A DNA stretch of 64,000 bases, taken from NCBI GenBank assembly GCA_003254905.1, contig QANU01085883.1, positions 35,160 to 99,159 of the forward strand, written 5' to 3'. How positions within the stretch are numbered: the stretch's first letter is position 1; every line of letters begins with the position of its first letter. The notes beneath the pieces are model-generated. The model was given only the letters and a program-made list of their open reading frames with translations. It had not been told where the DNA came from and ran no database searches. The translations under genes were made by a program, and so were the position numbers. Shown here piece after piece: positions 33,995 through 45,477 of the stretch. Origin of the DNA: Nissolia schottii (Eukaryota > Streptophyta > Magnoliopsida > Fabales > Fabaceae).

Positions 33995-34940
33995 TAAAAA
34001 AAAATATGAGTGATAAAGAAATATACACAAAAATTTATTCTGGTTCAGCCTAAAATGCCTACTCTAGTCACCAATAAAGAAATCATCGTTGCATTACTAA
34101 CACCACCACTCAAACCATCATTGTCCTCCTTACATCATGATTTCCCTTCTCCGCCACCACTACACGACCCCCACTACCTACACGAGCTCACCTCCACCAT
34201 CATCTTTGTCGCTAGCCACCAACATCATCATCATCATCATCCCACCAACTCTTCATGTTGGTAAATCTTCCAACTCCAACACTTCAAACACTACTACTAG
34301 CCACCATAGCAAGCACTTTAATCATCGTCAAACACCACACCCACGGTTTCCCTCCCTATCCCAAGACTCCTACAATGACAACATCATCACCATCACCGAG
34401 CATTCATCACGCCACCGTAGCCACCATTCTTTCTGTCACACCACTACCACATGCAAGCCCTCTAGCACTACTATAACAATCACCACCGAACTTCACCAAT
34501 GTCCCCTCCATTATTCTATCACCATCCTCCTCTACCCGAATCCATCATAATCTCACTAAAGCCTATCATCGAAACCCCATCTAGCAACTATTCCTTCACC
34601 GTCACCATATTTGTTGCCATAAGCATTATCATCTCCGCCTCCAACCACAATATACAGCCCCTACCATGCTCCTCCCATCATCGACAATGCCACCGCCCTC
34701 ACCATCGTTGCTCTCATAGCCTCCATCACCTTTAGCCACCATGATCGTCATCACCTTCGCCACCACCAATCACATGAAAAATCACCACCACGCTCCCCAC
34801 TAGCCACCGTAGCAACCTTTATCGCCCCACCATCATACATGGCTTCCACGACCTCATCAAGGCCAAAACCTCCTCCAATGAGTCTTCATCCTCATTTTAC
34901 CACCATCACTGAGGCCACTCCCACCGTTCCCTTGTCTCCT
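33995..34940 (+). repeat. Long CAY/CCA-rich low-complexity tract
   Basis: Nearly 900 bases of degenerate CAC, CAT and CCA triplets, giving several overlapping frames rich in His, Ser, Thr and Pro. No frame stays open through the tract, and composition explains the ORFs. I treat it as non-coding. Confidence 0.6.
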
Positions 34941-36647
34941 TTTTAACCCCCACACAAAATGACCTTACTACTAAAGTGTCAAACCCTTGTCATGCTCATC
35001 AAGAGCATCATCATGTTTTAGGTGGGTTTCATCTAGAGCACTTGTATGCACTACCTTGTGTGCATATGTGAAAGTTTGCCTTTTATGAATTATATGGTAT
35101 TTGTGTTTATTGAGGTTAAAAAATAAAGTTTGCAAGCTTCTTGTTGTTGTCGACGATTTATGAAAACTCTAGTGTTTTTGAGAGAATTGGGATGCGAGAG
35201 ACTTGTTTTGAAAAAAAAATATCTTCTTTTTAAACTAAGTGTGGTGTCAAGTTATTATTTAATGTAAGGTTTCAATTTCTAAGAAAGTTTAGGGATTTTG
35301 AACTGTTTTTGTGAAATTGTTAGTATTTCCAAGTTTGGGGTAAAATTTCAAATTAAGTTTCGAAATAATATTTTAGACAATTGAGCTTTTGAGAGTAAGG
35401 GATTAATTCAATTTCCCTAGGGTTTTAACTTAGAGTTTATGTTTTCAAAAAATGTTAATAATTTTGAGTTCCTTGTCTTTTAAAGGAGAAATGTGTTTTT
35501 GAAAGGTTTCTTTTGGAAAACAAGTTTTAACTGAGTTTCGAGTTTGTTTGGATTTATGTGTATGAACTATTTGAGGGATGATTCTGAACTACATTTTGAC
35601 ACAATTCAAATGCTAAAAGGATGCTTCGATACCTAATTAAGGTACAAGTAAAGTACTCTGAGCCCGTGTTAAGCCTTTTGAGTCTAGAGTTAAGTGTCAG
35701 GTCTTGATGGTGACGAAAAATAGGATTTTGGGAAATGGCTGTAGGATCTTCAATAACACTTTAGATAATTTAGCATGAAACTTGTGAGTATAAATTCAAC
35801 TATATCCAATTAGATAATATCTATTATAAATTGTCTATGCTAAGATCCATTATATCTTCCTGAATTATGATTAATTATATTGCATGCTATTATTGAATAT
35901 GATATTGATATTATGATATGATCATGTTATGTCATCAAGAATACTATTGAGTTATTGCATCAGCATGCATCTAGAGATATATCATTAGTCATTATATAAG
36001 TGTGTTATAAGATTATAAGAAAATGACCTTTTAAGATAATGAAAGTGAAAATTTTAGTTTATAGAATAACGAAAAAAAATAAGTCTTTTTAAGTAACATA
36101 CTTATAATAACCAAGATTTCGGATAAAATATGATTTCTTTGTGAAGCGAGTCTTTCAGGCCAACTTAGATAGTTGGCCACCTCTACCAATGCATGTAGTT
36201 GGTTTAGGGGTTGTACCTTTAAGTTCTGAGGGTACAAAAAGGAATCACAATTTTCTTGGGGTAACGTGGGTAGTCAATCGCTTTTACCAACATAATTGGT
36301 TGGCCTTTCTCACTAAATATGATTGGGGTTTGCTACTCCAGGTTGAGCTCAACTCCTTTTAAAACAAAGTTGTACAATGATATAGGGAGGTTGTCCACTA
36401 GGCGAACTAGAGGGAATATAATAAAATACTTCATGGTGAGATCACTACACCATGATGAGATCATAGCATTGCATGTGTGAGATGGATTATTGCATATGAT
36501 TCTATATTACCTGTGACTGTGAGTGCTATTTATGTATGGAATAGGTTAAAAGAAAATACTAGCTTAATTTGTAACCATTTAGGACTAGGTTAAAGATAAC
36601 AATTGAACCTTGTATGTGTGATTCACTTAGAGACCGCCCAAACGGTG
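34941..36647. other. Retroelement-like DNA, unassigned
   Basis: No ORF of note. A perfect hairpin, ggccaact (36158-36165) and agttggcc (36171-36178), and nearby accaacataattggt suggest an LTR-type hairpin region, but no termini were found. Confidence 0.3.
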
Positions 36648-37372
36648 TGTAACATCCCGCTTTTTCCTTAGTGAAAATATCGCCAAATAAATACATATAC
36701 AAGCCCTCTGTTTAGATAAAAACTTTGAAACATAAATTCTTACGTCAAAAACGTTAGTAAAGTTAATAGTTCGCGATTTCGCAAAAATCCGCAGACACCA
36801 GATTTATTATCTTTCGCCACCAGAATTTAATTGTGCGTTAAAGGTATCCGTAAAGTACATTTTTACGAAAGAAAAATTACGAATACCTTGGATTGACTTA
36901 AATTCCATATTAGGAAAATTAATAGATCACAATGGTGTGATTGAAATATTTTTAGGACACCCGTACACGAAGTACATGAACAGCTAACGACCAAACACGA
37001 TCAAACATGATCGAAAATTAAGTCACATGGCCAAAGGCCATCAGCTCTCTCACATAGCTCTCAACACACATACACCAAGTCTTTGGTCAACAAGTCAAAG
37101 ATGATAAACTCATCCACCTAAGCATACTTATTGATAAGTGCCAAATTGTGATAATTTTAAGGAACTTAATTGGCAATTATCTACTTAATTCTATACGAAA
37201 ATATACATTTATTCCCCGTTTTAAACAAATTTAAAAAAAATGGAATATGCATAGATAAAATTGCTTAACTTTGATAATAATTACAGAAAAACAAGAAGCA
37301 GGACAAAGAAAGAAAATACCATGCAATTGTTACAATGAACGGAAAAGGAAAGAAGAGTTTTTTAGAAAGCTC

Positions 37373-37636
37373 CGCTTAGCAGTTTCATTAATTCGCTCAG
37401 CGCCAAGCAATAATTCGCTCAGCGATTAAACCAAATCCGCTGATCGATTGTACCGGCCGCGCCACTTGCAGCCGCCGCATTTATGACGCCAGCTAAGCCA
37501 CCAGCTGTTGCCGTCAAAGAATCTGTCAGAAGATCAGCCACTAGCAGCCGCCCTGCAAAGCGCTCAGTAAAGACACTACACCGCTCAACGATGTCATCAT
37601 TAACCCACTGAGCGGTTGAACCAATTAATTGAGCGG
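37373..37636 (+). repeat. CGCTSAGCG array, Athila 5' LTR (decayed)
   Basis: Eight positions match the array in the 3' LTR, but several have changed by C-to-T or G-to-A (for example cgcttagcag, cgctcaacga, cactgagcgg, aattgagcgg), as expected from loss of methylated CpG. Confidence 0.8.
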
Positions 37637-37654
37637 TGGAGCTAATCCGAGGCC

Positions 37655-37662
37655 TATAAATA
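37655..37662 (+). promoter_or_regulatory. TATA box, Athila 5' LTR
   Basis: TATAAATA in gcctataaataga, about 20 bases after the last palindrome of the array. Confidence 0.65.
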
Positions 37663-38687
37663 GAGAGTACCCCTGCAGCTTCATTTAATCATTCCATACT
37701 TCCATACTCCATACACTTCACCTCCATTCATTCTCTCCATATTATTTTGAGTTAGGAATAGGAAGAAAGGTTAGGAGTTAGAGATTCCCTTAGGGGAAGT
37801 GCTGGAAAAATTGCCAATGGTTGTAGATCGTGGTGGAAATGTGAAAACAAACCCCCATTCTTCTCCAACCTACCGTTCGCTCTAAATACTTGTAAGATTG
37901 TAACCTATCCATGTTCGTGGATAGTTAACTTTCTTTTGTTGGGATTTGTGGCGTTGTATTTCTTTAAATGTATCCCTTTTGGCTTTTGCTATATGAATCT
38001 ATGATGTTTTATAATTTTAATGAATTGATCTTGTACTTAATGCTAGCCGTGGTTTAGTTTGTTAAAGCTTGATTTGAGACTTAATTTTATGAGTGAAAGC
38101 TAAATAGTTGAGTTGTATCGAAGTTAGGTTTTAATCTTGTTATTCTAAGCTTGATGTTATGCTTAAATGTTTGTGAACGCAAATTACAATCATTAAAAGT
38201 CTGAATTAGGTCAATTCATCTAATTCTTGATTGCCGTAGTTGGAATAAAGGATTAGTCGTTGTAACATCCGAATTAATGTTGAGTTGCTTTATTAGTTTA
38301 TGCAAGAAATTGACAAAATAATTAAAAGGGAGTCAGGTGATCTTAACATGCTTGAAAAAGATCATATTTGCTAAGTTATTGGTTACATTAAAGTAAGTAT
38401 TACAAATCAAATCCCAACACCTTTCTTTACTAGCCAAACTCGAGTTAATTTACACTTTGTACTTGTTAGTTTATTTCTTTGTTAATTTCACAAACCAAAT
38501 CATCCACCCTTTATTGCTTAAATCATCACAACTCAAGGAGCGATTGTTTTAAAACATCAATCCCAGAGGACGACAACCTTCTCACTCTACTACAATTGAA
38601 TCCCTCGAGGATTTGAAAGCAAACACAGTAGACGGAAAATAAAAACTTGAGAGTGCAAAACAAATAGAAATCAGGCTTTCAACAAAA

Positions 38688-38705
38688 TGGCGCCTTTGCC
38701 AGGGA
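38688..38705 (+). other. Primer binding site, tRNA-Asp type
   Basis: TGGCGCCTTTGCCAGGGA, three bases after the 5' LTR. It closely matches the 3' end of tRNA-Asp, the primer typical of Athila/Tat elements. Confidence 0.75.
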
Positions 38706-38778
38706 TTGTGTCATTTTAAACATCACTTTGATTGTGTACTATAAGTTATTGTGAATACTATAATTAATAGATTTTTCT

Positions 38779-40601
38779 TTGTATAGTTGTAATTATCTTG
38801 TTCTAAACTCCTTTGCCAGATTCTATTTGTCTTTGTTTATGCGAAGCAAAACTCTTGCAGATCAACTCTTGTTTGATCCAAAAATTGAAGCGACAGTCAG
38901 GAGAAATAGAAGCAAAGCAAGGAAAGCAAAACATCTACCCGAGGCGGTTAGAGAACACGAACCACCTTCATCCTCATCCACCACTTCTCCAAATCAAGAA
39001 AACATGACGGAAGCCGGAGGTGATAACACTGAGACTGGACAAAGCCAGGGCTTTGTCAATTTCACCCTTCGGAATATAATCCGCATGGGAAGAACAACAG
39101 GAACGTAAAGGGTACCACAGATGCAGCCCGGATTAGTCCAACTTATGTACGCTAACCCGTTTGCAGGTTTAGATGATGAAGACCCATATGCTCATCTTAC
39201 AAAATTTTATGAGCTATGTGGAACTGCTGCCGTGTCAGAAGTAGATGAATAAGCAATATTCTTGAGGCTGTTTCCCTGGACGTTAATCGGGAAAGCAAAA
39301 GAATGGTTGTTAGATCAACCCTAACACATTCTATCAAACTGGGACCAACTAGAAGAAAGGTTCTGTTCCAGGTATTTCCCCCAATCTAAGTACATGGATT
39401 TAAAGACTGCTATTTCTACTTTTGTACAGGCTCCAGGAGAAAGCCTATGTGAGGTTTGGGAGAGATACAAATCCATGCTAAGAAGATGCCCAAACTATGA
39501 GTTCGATGCCAGGACTCAGATCCATATTTTCAGAAATGGTTTGCAACAACAACATAAACTAATGCTGGATGCAACAGCTGGTGTGCAAATCATGTCTAAA
39601 ACACTAGAAAAGAAATATCTATCATTGAATCTATGGCATTGACAGATCAACAGGGGCAATATGGCAGAGGACCAGCAAAGAAAGGAGGTGTGTTGGAACT
39701 AGGAGCAAATGATGCTATCCTAGCCCAAAATAGATAACTACAGCAACCACTGGACGAGGTGAAGAAACAACTGATGGAGTTGCCTAAGCAACTCAGAAAT
39801 AGTCAAGAATCGAAGAAACACCGGGTATTTGGATGTGAAATCTGTACTGGTGACCATCAGACTAGTTATTGTGATTGCAGGCAAGAAGAGTTGCAGTACT
39901 TGAACAATCTGCAAAGACCCTATCAAGGCAACTATCAAAGAGGGCCAAACCAGCAGAATTACTAACCGTGGAGACCAGATGTCGATCCATCCAACACCAG
40001 GCCTCCACCATATCAACAACCTCGCCAGTACCAGAATCCGCAGCAAGCACCACAACCTATGGAGTAGACTACCAAGTTGGAGGAGGCACTCAACCAATTC
40101 ATGCAACTAACCATGGCGAACCAAAAGAACACGAATGCTTCTTTCAAAAACCTGGAAATCCAGATGGGACAACTTGCTAAGGACGTAGTGGAGCTCAAAA
40201 AGGAAAGATTCTCTGCCAACATAGAACCTAATCCTAAAGAGTCATGTAAGGCAATTATGACTCATAGCAGGAAGATGACAGAGCCTCAAATCCCTGAGGT
40301 TAATGAGGAGGAAGTTTCATTTGAAAAAGCAAAAGAAAAAGAAAAGAAAGAAAAGAAAGGAGAAGAAAATGATGAGGAGGAAAAGAATAAAAGTAGTATT
40401 ATAAATAATGAAAAAGAAAAAGAAATAAAGAAAGGAGTTAGAGAAGAAAAAGAAAAGGGAAAGAAGGAAGAAAAAAAGAAAAGAAAGGGTACCAAAACCA
40501 GCTACAATGAAGCCGATCCCCTACCCACTAACTCCTACAAAGTTAGACAAAGAAAGGCGGTTTGCTCGTTTCATGGACATTTTTTAGAGACTGTAAATTA
40601 A
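38779..40601 (+). pseudogene. Athila gag, broken
   Basis: Capsid-nucleocapsid polyprotein of the element, which would form the virus-like particle. The N-terminal part (38779-39108) is basic and ends in an in-frame TAA; the same frame continues to 39642 with capsid motifs (DPYAHLTKFYELC, KEWLLDQP, LEERFCSRYFP, YKSMLRRCP) but has further stops near 39250 and 39321. A zinc-knuckle-like CEIC...H...C segment follows near 39834, then a Lys/Glu-rich stretch (40320-40490) and a linker to protease. It is a relic. Confidence 0.8.
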
Positions 40602-40782
40602 TATACCATTTACAGAGGCCTTGGAGAAAATGTCGTCATACACCAAATGCATGAAGGAGTTATTATCAAAGAAAAGAAAGTATCAGGAGGAAGAAATTGT
40701 GCAACTGGGCGCAAATTGTAGCGCTATTATCTAGAACTATATCCCTCACAAGCTAACTGATCCAGGAAGTGTCACTTTCCCC

Positions 40783-43700
40783 GTCACCATTGGGAATGTG
40801 TCAGTGGGAAAGTTTTAATTGATCTAAGGGCTAGTGTTAGCCTGATGCCCCTATCCATGCTGAAAAGGATAGGTGATTTGGAATTAAAGCCAACCAGAAT
40901 GTCCCTGCAGCTAGCCGATCGATCAATCAAATATCCACTCGGCGTAGCAGAAGACGTTCTGGTAAAAGTTGATAAATTCTTAATTCCCGTTGACTTTGTT
41001 GTTATTGACATTTCAGAGGATACTGAGGTTCCCCTAATTCTTGGGAGACCTTTCATGCGGACAGCAAGAATGGGAATAGACATGGACGTCGGGAAATTAA
41101 AAATCAAAGTCCATGAGGATGAGGTGCAGCTGGACATCTTTGAAGCAACGCAGTACCCAAAAGACAAGGGACAATGCTTTTGGATTGATCTGCTTGAGGA
41201 AATTGTTATGCATGTTGAACAAAAACCTCAAGTAGTAGATCCTCTTAAAATGACACTCATAGATAGCCCTGCACAGTTCACTTAATAGGAGGAACCTGAA
41301 ATTGAGGCCTTTCTTAAAAGCTTGGAGGCCACACCTACCATTCCTTCGGAGCAAGAAGCAAGGGAAGAAATCACAGGAGAAGCTGACGCAAAGATAGAAG
41401 ACAAGAAGCTGGAGTTAAAACCCTTACCCTCTAATCTTAAGTATGTATTTTTGCAGGGAAAGGATGAGAAACCAGTAATCATCAAAAACTCTCTGTCTCC
41501 GGAAGAAGAGAAACAATTGATCAAAGTTTTACAGGACAATCACCAAGCGTTGGGATGGACTCTGGCCGACCTGAAAGGCATCAGTCCCTCCTACTGTATG
41601 TACAAGATCCTCATGGAGGACGATTTCAAACCTGTAAGACAGCCACAAAGGAGATTGAACCCAAAAATGAAAGAAGTGGTGCGAAAAGAGGTGGTAAAGC
41701 TACTCGAGGCAGGTATGATCTATCCCATTTCAGACAGCTCATGGGTAAGCCCAGTTCAGGTAGTACCGAAGAAAGGTGGTATAACTGTAATTTCAAATGA
41801 TAAGAACAAACTAATCCCAACTAGAACGGTTACTAGTTGGCGCATGTGTATTGATTACAGGAAATTGAACAAGGCCACCAGAAAAGATCATTTTCCACTG
41901 CCTTTTATGGATCAAATGCTAGAAAGGTTAGCAGGCCAGGCATATTATTGCTTCTTAGATGGCTATTCCGGTTACAACCAAATCACCGTCGATCCACAAG
42001 ACCAAGAAAAAACTGCTTTTACATGTCCTTTTGGCATTTTTGCTTATAGGAAAATGCCTTTTGGATTGTGTAATGCACCAGCCACTTTTCAAAGATGCAT
42101 GCTTGCAATTTTTGCAAACATGATCGAGAAAAGTCTGGAGATTTTTATGGATGATTTCTCGGTCTTTGGGTCCTCGTTTGAACATTGCCTGCATAATCTG
42201 GACATCGTACTGAAGTGGTGTGTGGAAACGAATCTGGTCTTAAACTGGGAAAAATGTCACTTCATGGTCAAAGAAGGTGTTGTGCTCGGTCACAAGATCT
42301 TGGCCAAAGGCATAGAGGTGGACAAAGCCAAGATTGATGTCATTGAGAAGCTACCACCCCTAGTTAACGTCAAAGGGATCAGAAGTTTCCTAGGCCATGC
42401 AGGATTCTACCGGAGATTCATCAAAGATTTCTCCATGATTGCCAAGCCTCTTACTAACCTTCTGAATAAGGATACCCTTTCATTTTTGATAATAACTGTT
42501 TAATTGCTTTTGAAAAATTGAAGTCTAGCTTGACCTCTGCTCCCATAATCACTGCACCTTATTGGAACCTTGGTTTTGAATTAATGTGCGATGCTAGTGA
42601 TTATGCGGTAGGAGCAGTTTTAGGTCAAAGAAAAGATAGAATGTTCCATGCCATACACTATGCTAGCAAAGTTTTAAACGAGGCGCAAATTAATTACGCC
42701 ACAACAGAAAAAGAGTTGCTGGCCATAGTGTATGCCTTGGAGAAGTTTAGAAGCTACTTAATAGGATCAAAAGTGGTGGTATACACTGATCATGCTACTA
42801 TTAAGTATTTTCTAACTAAAACTGACAGTAAACCCCGATTAATTAGATGGATTTTATTGCTGCAGGAATTCGATTTAGAGATCAAAGACAAATGTGGAAA
42901 AGAAAACCTTGTAGTAGATCATCTGTCCAAATTATCAAACGAGGCGGTAACTGTTAAAGAAGAAGAAATTGTAGATGAGTTTCCTGACGAGAAGCTGTTT
43001 CTTGGCAAAGAAAGGCCATGTTTTGCTGACATGGCCAATTATAAAGCTGCAGGTATAATTCCCGAGGATTTAAACTACCACCAAAGAAAAAAATTCCTCA
43101 AAGATGCTACTTACTATATATGGGATGACCCATCCTTGTTTAAGATCGGAGTTGATGGGTTATTGCGAAGATGCGTAGCCCTCGACGAAGTCAAAAGCAT
43201 CTTATGGCATTGCCACAATTCTCCATGTGGTGGCCACTGTAACGGAGAGAGAACAGCTGCAAAGGTTCTCCAATCTGGTTTTTTCTGGCCCACTTTATTC
43301 AAAGATACATACAATTATGTAAAGAACTGTGACACATGCCAAAGATCTGGAGGGATTGGAAAAAGAAATGAAATGCCACTGCTCTAGAAGTTGAAGTTTT
43401 CGACTGCTAGGGCATGGATTTCATGGGCCCTTTCCCATCATCATTCGGTAATGAATATATTTTAGTTGCTATTGAATATGTTTCAACATGGGTAGAAGCT
43501 TTGGCAACTCCCAAAGCTGATGGAAAAACAGTGATAAAGTTCTTGAAAAAGAATATATTCAGTCGGTTTGGAGCACCCAGAGTAATAATAAGTGATGGTG
43601 CATCTCATTTTATTAATGCCCAACTAGCCAAAGCATTAGAGCATTATGCGGTAAGACATAAGGTGGCATCACCTTATCATCCCCAGACCAATGGTTAAGG

Positions 43701-44301
43701 TGAGGTTTCTAACCGGGATCTCAAGAGAATCCTTGAAAAAACCGTTTCAAGTTCAAGAAAGGATTGTGCACTAAAGCTTGATAATGCTCTATGGGCTTAT
43801 AGGACTGCATATAAGGCTCCAATAGGATTAACTCGTTTCCAGCTAGTTTATGGCAAATCATGTCATTTACCAGTGGAATTGGAGCATAAAGCCTATTGGG
43901 CTTTAAAATTTCTAAACTTTGACTTAGTTTGTGCAGGTGAGAAAAGGAAGACCCAACTACACCAATTGGATGAAATGAGGTTGAAGGCGTACAATTCAAA
44001 CAAGCTCTACAAAGAAAAGATTAAGAAATATCATGATAGCAAGATTGTTGAAAAGAACTTCCGACCAGGCCAGCAGGTACTTGTATTTAATTCTAGGTTG
44101 AGATTATTCCCTGGAAAATTAAAAACAAAATGGTCAGGACCCTTTGTGGTCAAGGAAGTTAAGCCTCATGGAGCTATAGAGCTGTGGGATTTGGAGAAAA
44201 AGACAACCTGGTTGGTGAACGGTCAAAGATTAAAGCCTTACCTCGGAGGAAACATACATAGGCCCATTTTAATGGTAACCTATTTGGATGAACCATGCTA
44301 A
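40783..44301 (+). pseudogene. Athila pol (protease, RT, RNase H, integrase), broken
   Basis: Order is the Ty3 type. Protease (40815-41140): the catalytic triad region reads DLRAS where the family has DLGAS/DTGAS, and LILGRPFM follows. Two adjacent stops lie at 41283-41288. Reverse transcriptase (about 41600-42150): SSWVSPVQVVPKKGG, CIDYRKLNKAT and the active-site FMDDFS. A frameshift near 42480 precedes RNase H (42518-42970: [26 protein letters not shown]). The integrase zinc-binding segment ([14 protein letters not shown]) is followed by a second frameshift near 43380 and a TAG, the core (DFMGPFP, ISDGASHF), a TAA at 43696 just before the segment with the third acidic residue, and an open C-terminal part to 44301. 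The enzyme cannot be made whole. Confidence 0.88.
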
Positions 44302-44340
44302 AATGAACAGGCGTTAAGCTAGTGACATTAAAAGAGTGCT

Positions 44341-44358
44341 GCCTGGGAGGCAACCCAG
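44341..44358 (+). other. Small hairpin after pol
   Basis: ctggg (44343-44347) pairs with cccag (44354-44358), and gcct (44341-44344) can alternatively pair with aggc (44348-44351). It sits just past the pol stop. Possibly a structural RNA element. Confidence 0.35.
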
Positions 44359-44359
44359 T

Positions 44360-45240
44360 GTTTGTAAGTATTTTCTATGTTTTTATAGTTTTCTATTAAA
44401 AGTGCATATTTAATTATGAACTTGGTAAAATTGGAGAATTGGAAAAATGGGAGCTCAAGATCATAAAGAAGCAATTGTGCTTACATGGGACTCAAGGAAC
44501 CAGGTCCGCATTCTTCATAAGCCTAAATAGGTTCCAATGAATTTTTTCAATAAAAAGGGAGAATTAATGCAAATTAGGGCTTAATATGACCCTAAGAGTA
44601 CTTTTGTGCCAAATGCCTTTGAAATGTGAACTTTGAACCGTGTACAAGTCTCTTAGGTCATATAAGACTAATTGCATTAAGAGAATTGAGTTTTTGAAGA
44701 GGATAGTAGGAATTGACTTCCTAACTTGCTAAAACAAGCTTAAATTACTCATAATAGGGCTACATTGTAAGATTCTGTGCAAAATAGCCCAATTATGCAA
44801 AATTAAGATTTAGACAAGTTAGAAACATCATTCCTAAGAAGAAAAACCAAAGCCTACCCTTTGGAAAAGGCCATCATGCAAAATGACCATAATGCACATA
44901 AACTTGCCTCCAAGACCAAATTGAGATTTATCATTCCAAAACTTACAATTTTGCAATCTCAAGGTTTGGACAAGTTTTAAATGCATTACCAAAGGAAAAG
45001 GATATATTGGAAGACCTTAAAAACATGAATTGCAAAATTTGGTCTTCAAAATGCACAAAATAACCAATTGGTGCATAAAAGGGCAAAATTGAATAAATCC
45101 TCTACAAAATGCAATTTGAATGGCTTGAACAAGTTTTAAGGAAGTAGGGGAACAAAAGAAAATGGCACAAGATGGGCCAAAGTTGGGCCATCACCAAAAG
45201 CCTAGAAAAAGTGCCAACAAAATTTGTTCAGGCCCTGATA
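44360..45240 (+). other. Athila post-pol spacer
   Basis: AT-rich non-coding DNA with repeated gcaaaat/ccaaa words. Short frames only. Confidence 0.5.
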
Positions 45241-45334
45241 CTGCTCAGCGGGATGCTGACGGCCTATACCTGAAATTAAATGAGCATTTAGGGTCCCAGG
45301 TACCGCTCAGCGTCACCCCTGTCTCGCTCACCGA
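45241..45334 (+). promoter_or_regulatory. Internal CGCTSAGCG cluster upstream of the env-position ORF
   Basis: Copies ctgctcagcggg, taccgctcagcgtc and tctcgctcaccg, about 150-240 bases before the putative first exon (AT at 45478) and just before a CT-rich leader (45420-45560). The same word array precedes the LTR TATA box. I infer a second promoter or enhancer region. Confidence 0.5.
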
Positions 45335-45477
45335 CCTGGGACCTGTAACTGAAAAACGTGGCCCTTCGAAACAGGGGCCGCCTCCACACACACACACTCG
45401 TTCCCTCTTCCCTCGCTAGGCGACGCTGCTCCTCGCCCTCACTCCCTCATCTTCCCTCCTTTCCATCTTCAAGCACC

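Larger units (their letters stand above)
37132..38684 (+). repeat. Athila 5' LTR
   Basis: 1553 bp. U3 holds a decayed CGCTSAGCG array (37373-37636) and a TATA box (37655-37662). Compared with the 3' LTR it lacks about 40 bases near 38360. Confidence 0.9.

Noticed and set aside
34010..34735. Several overlapping His/Ser/Thr-rich ORFs
   Set aside because: Three frames of one degenerate CAY/CCA tract are all open, which points to composition rather than coding.
40286..40495. Minus-strand Phe/Ser-rich ORF
   Set aside because: It is the complement of the Lys/Glu-rich stretch of gag.
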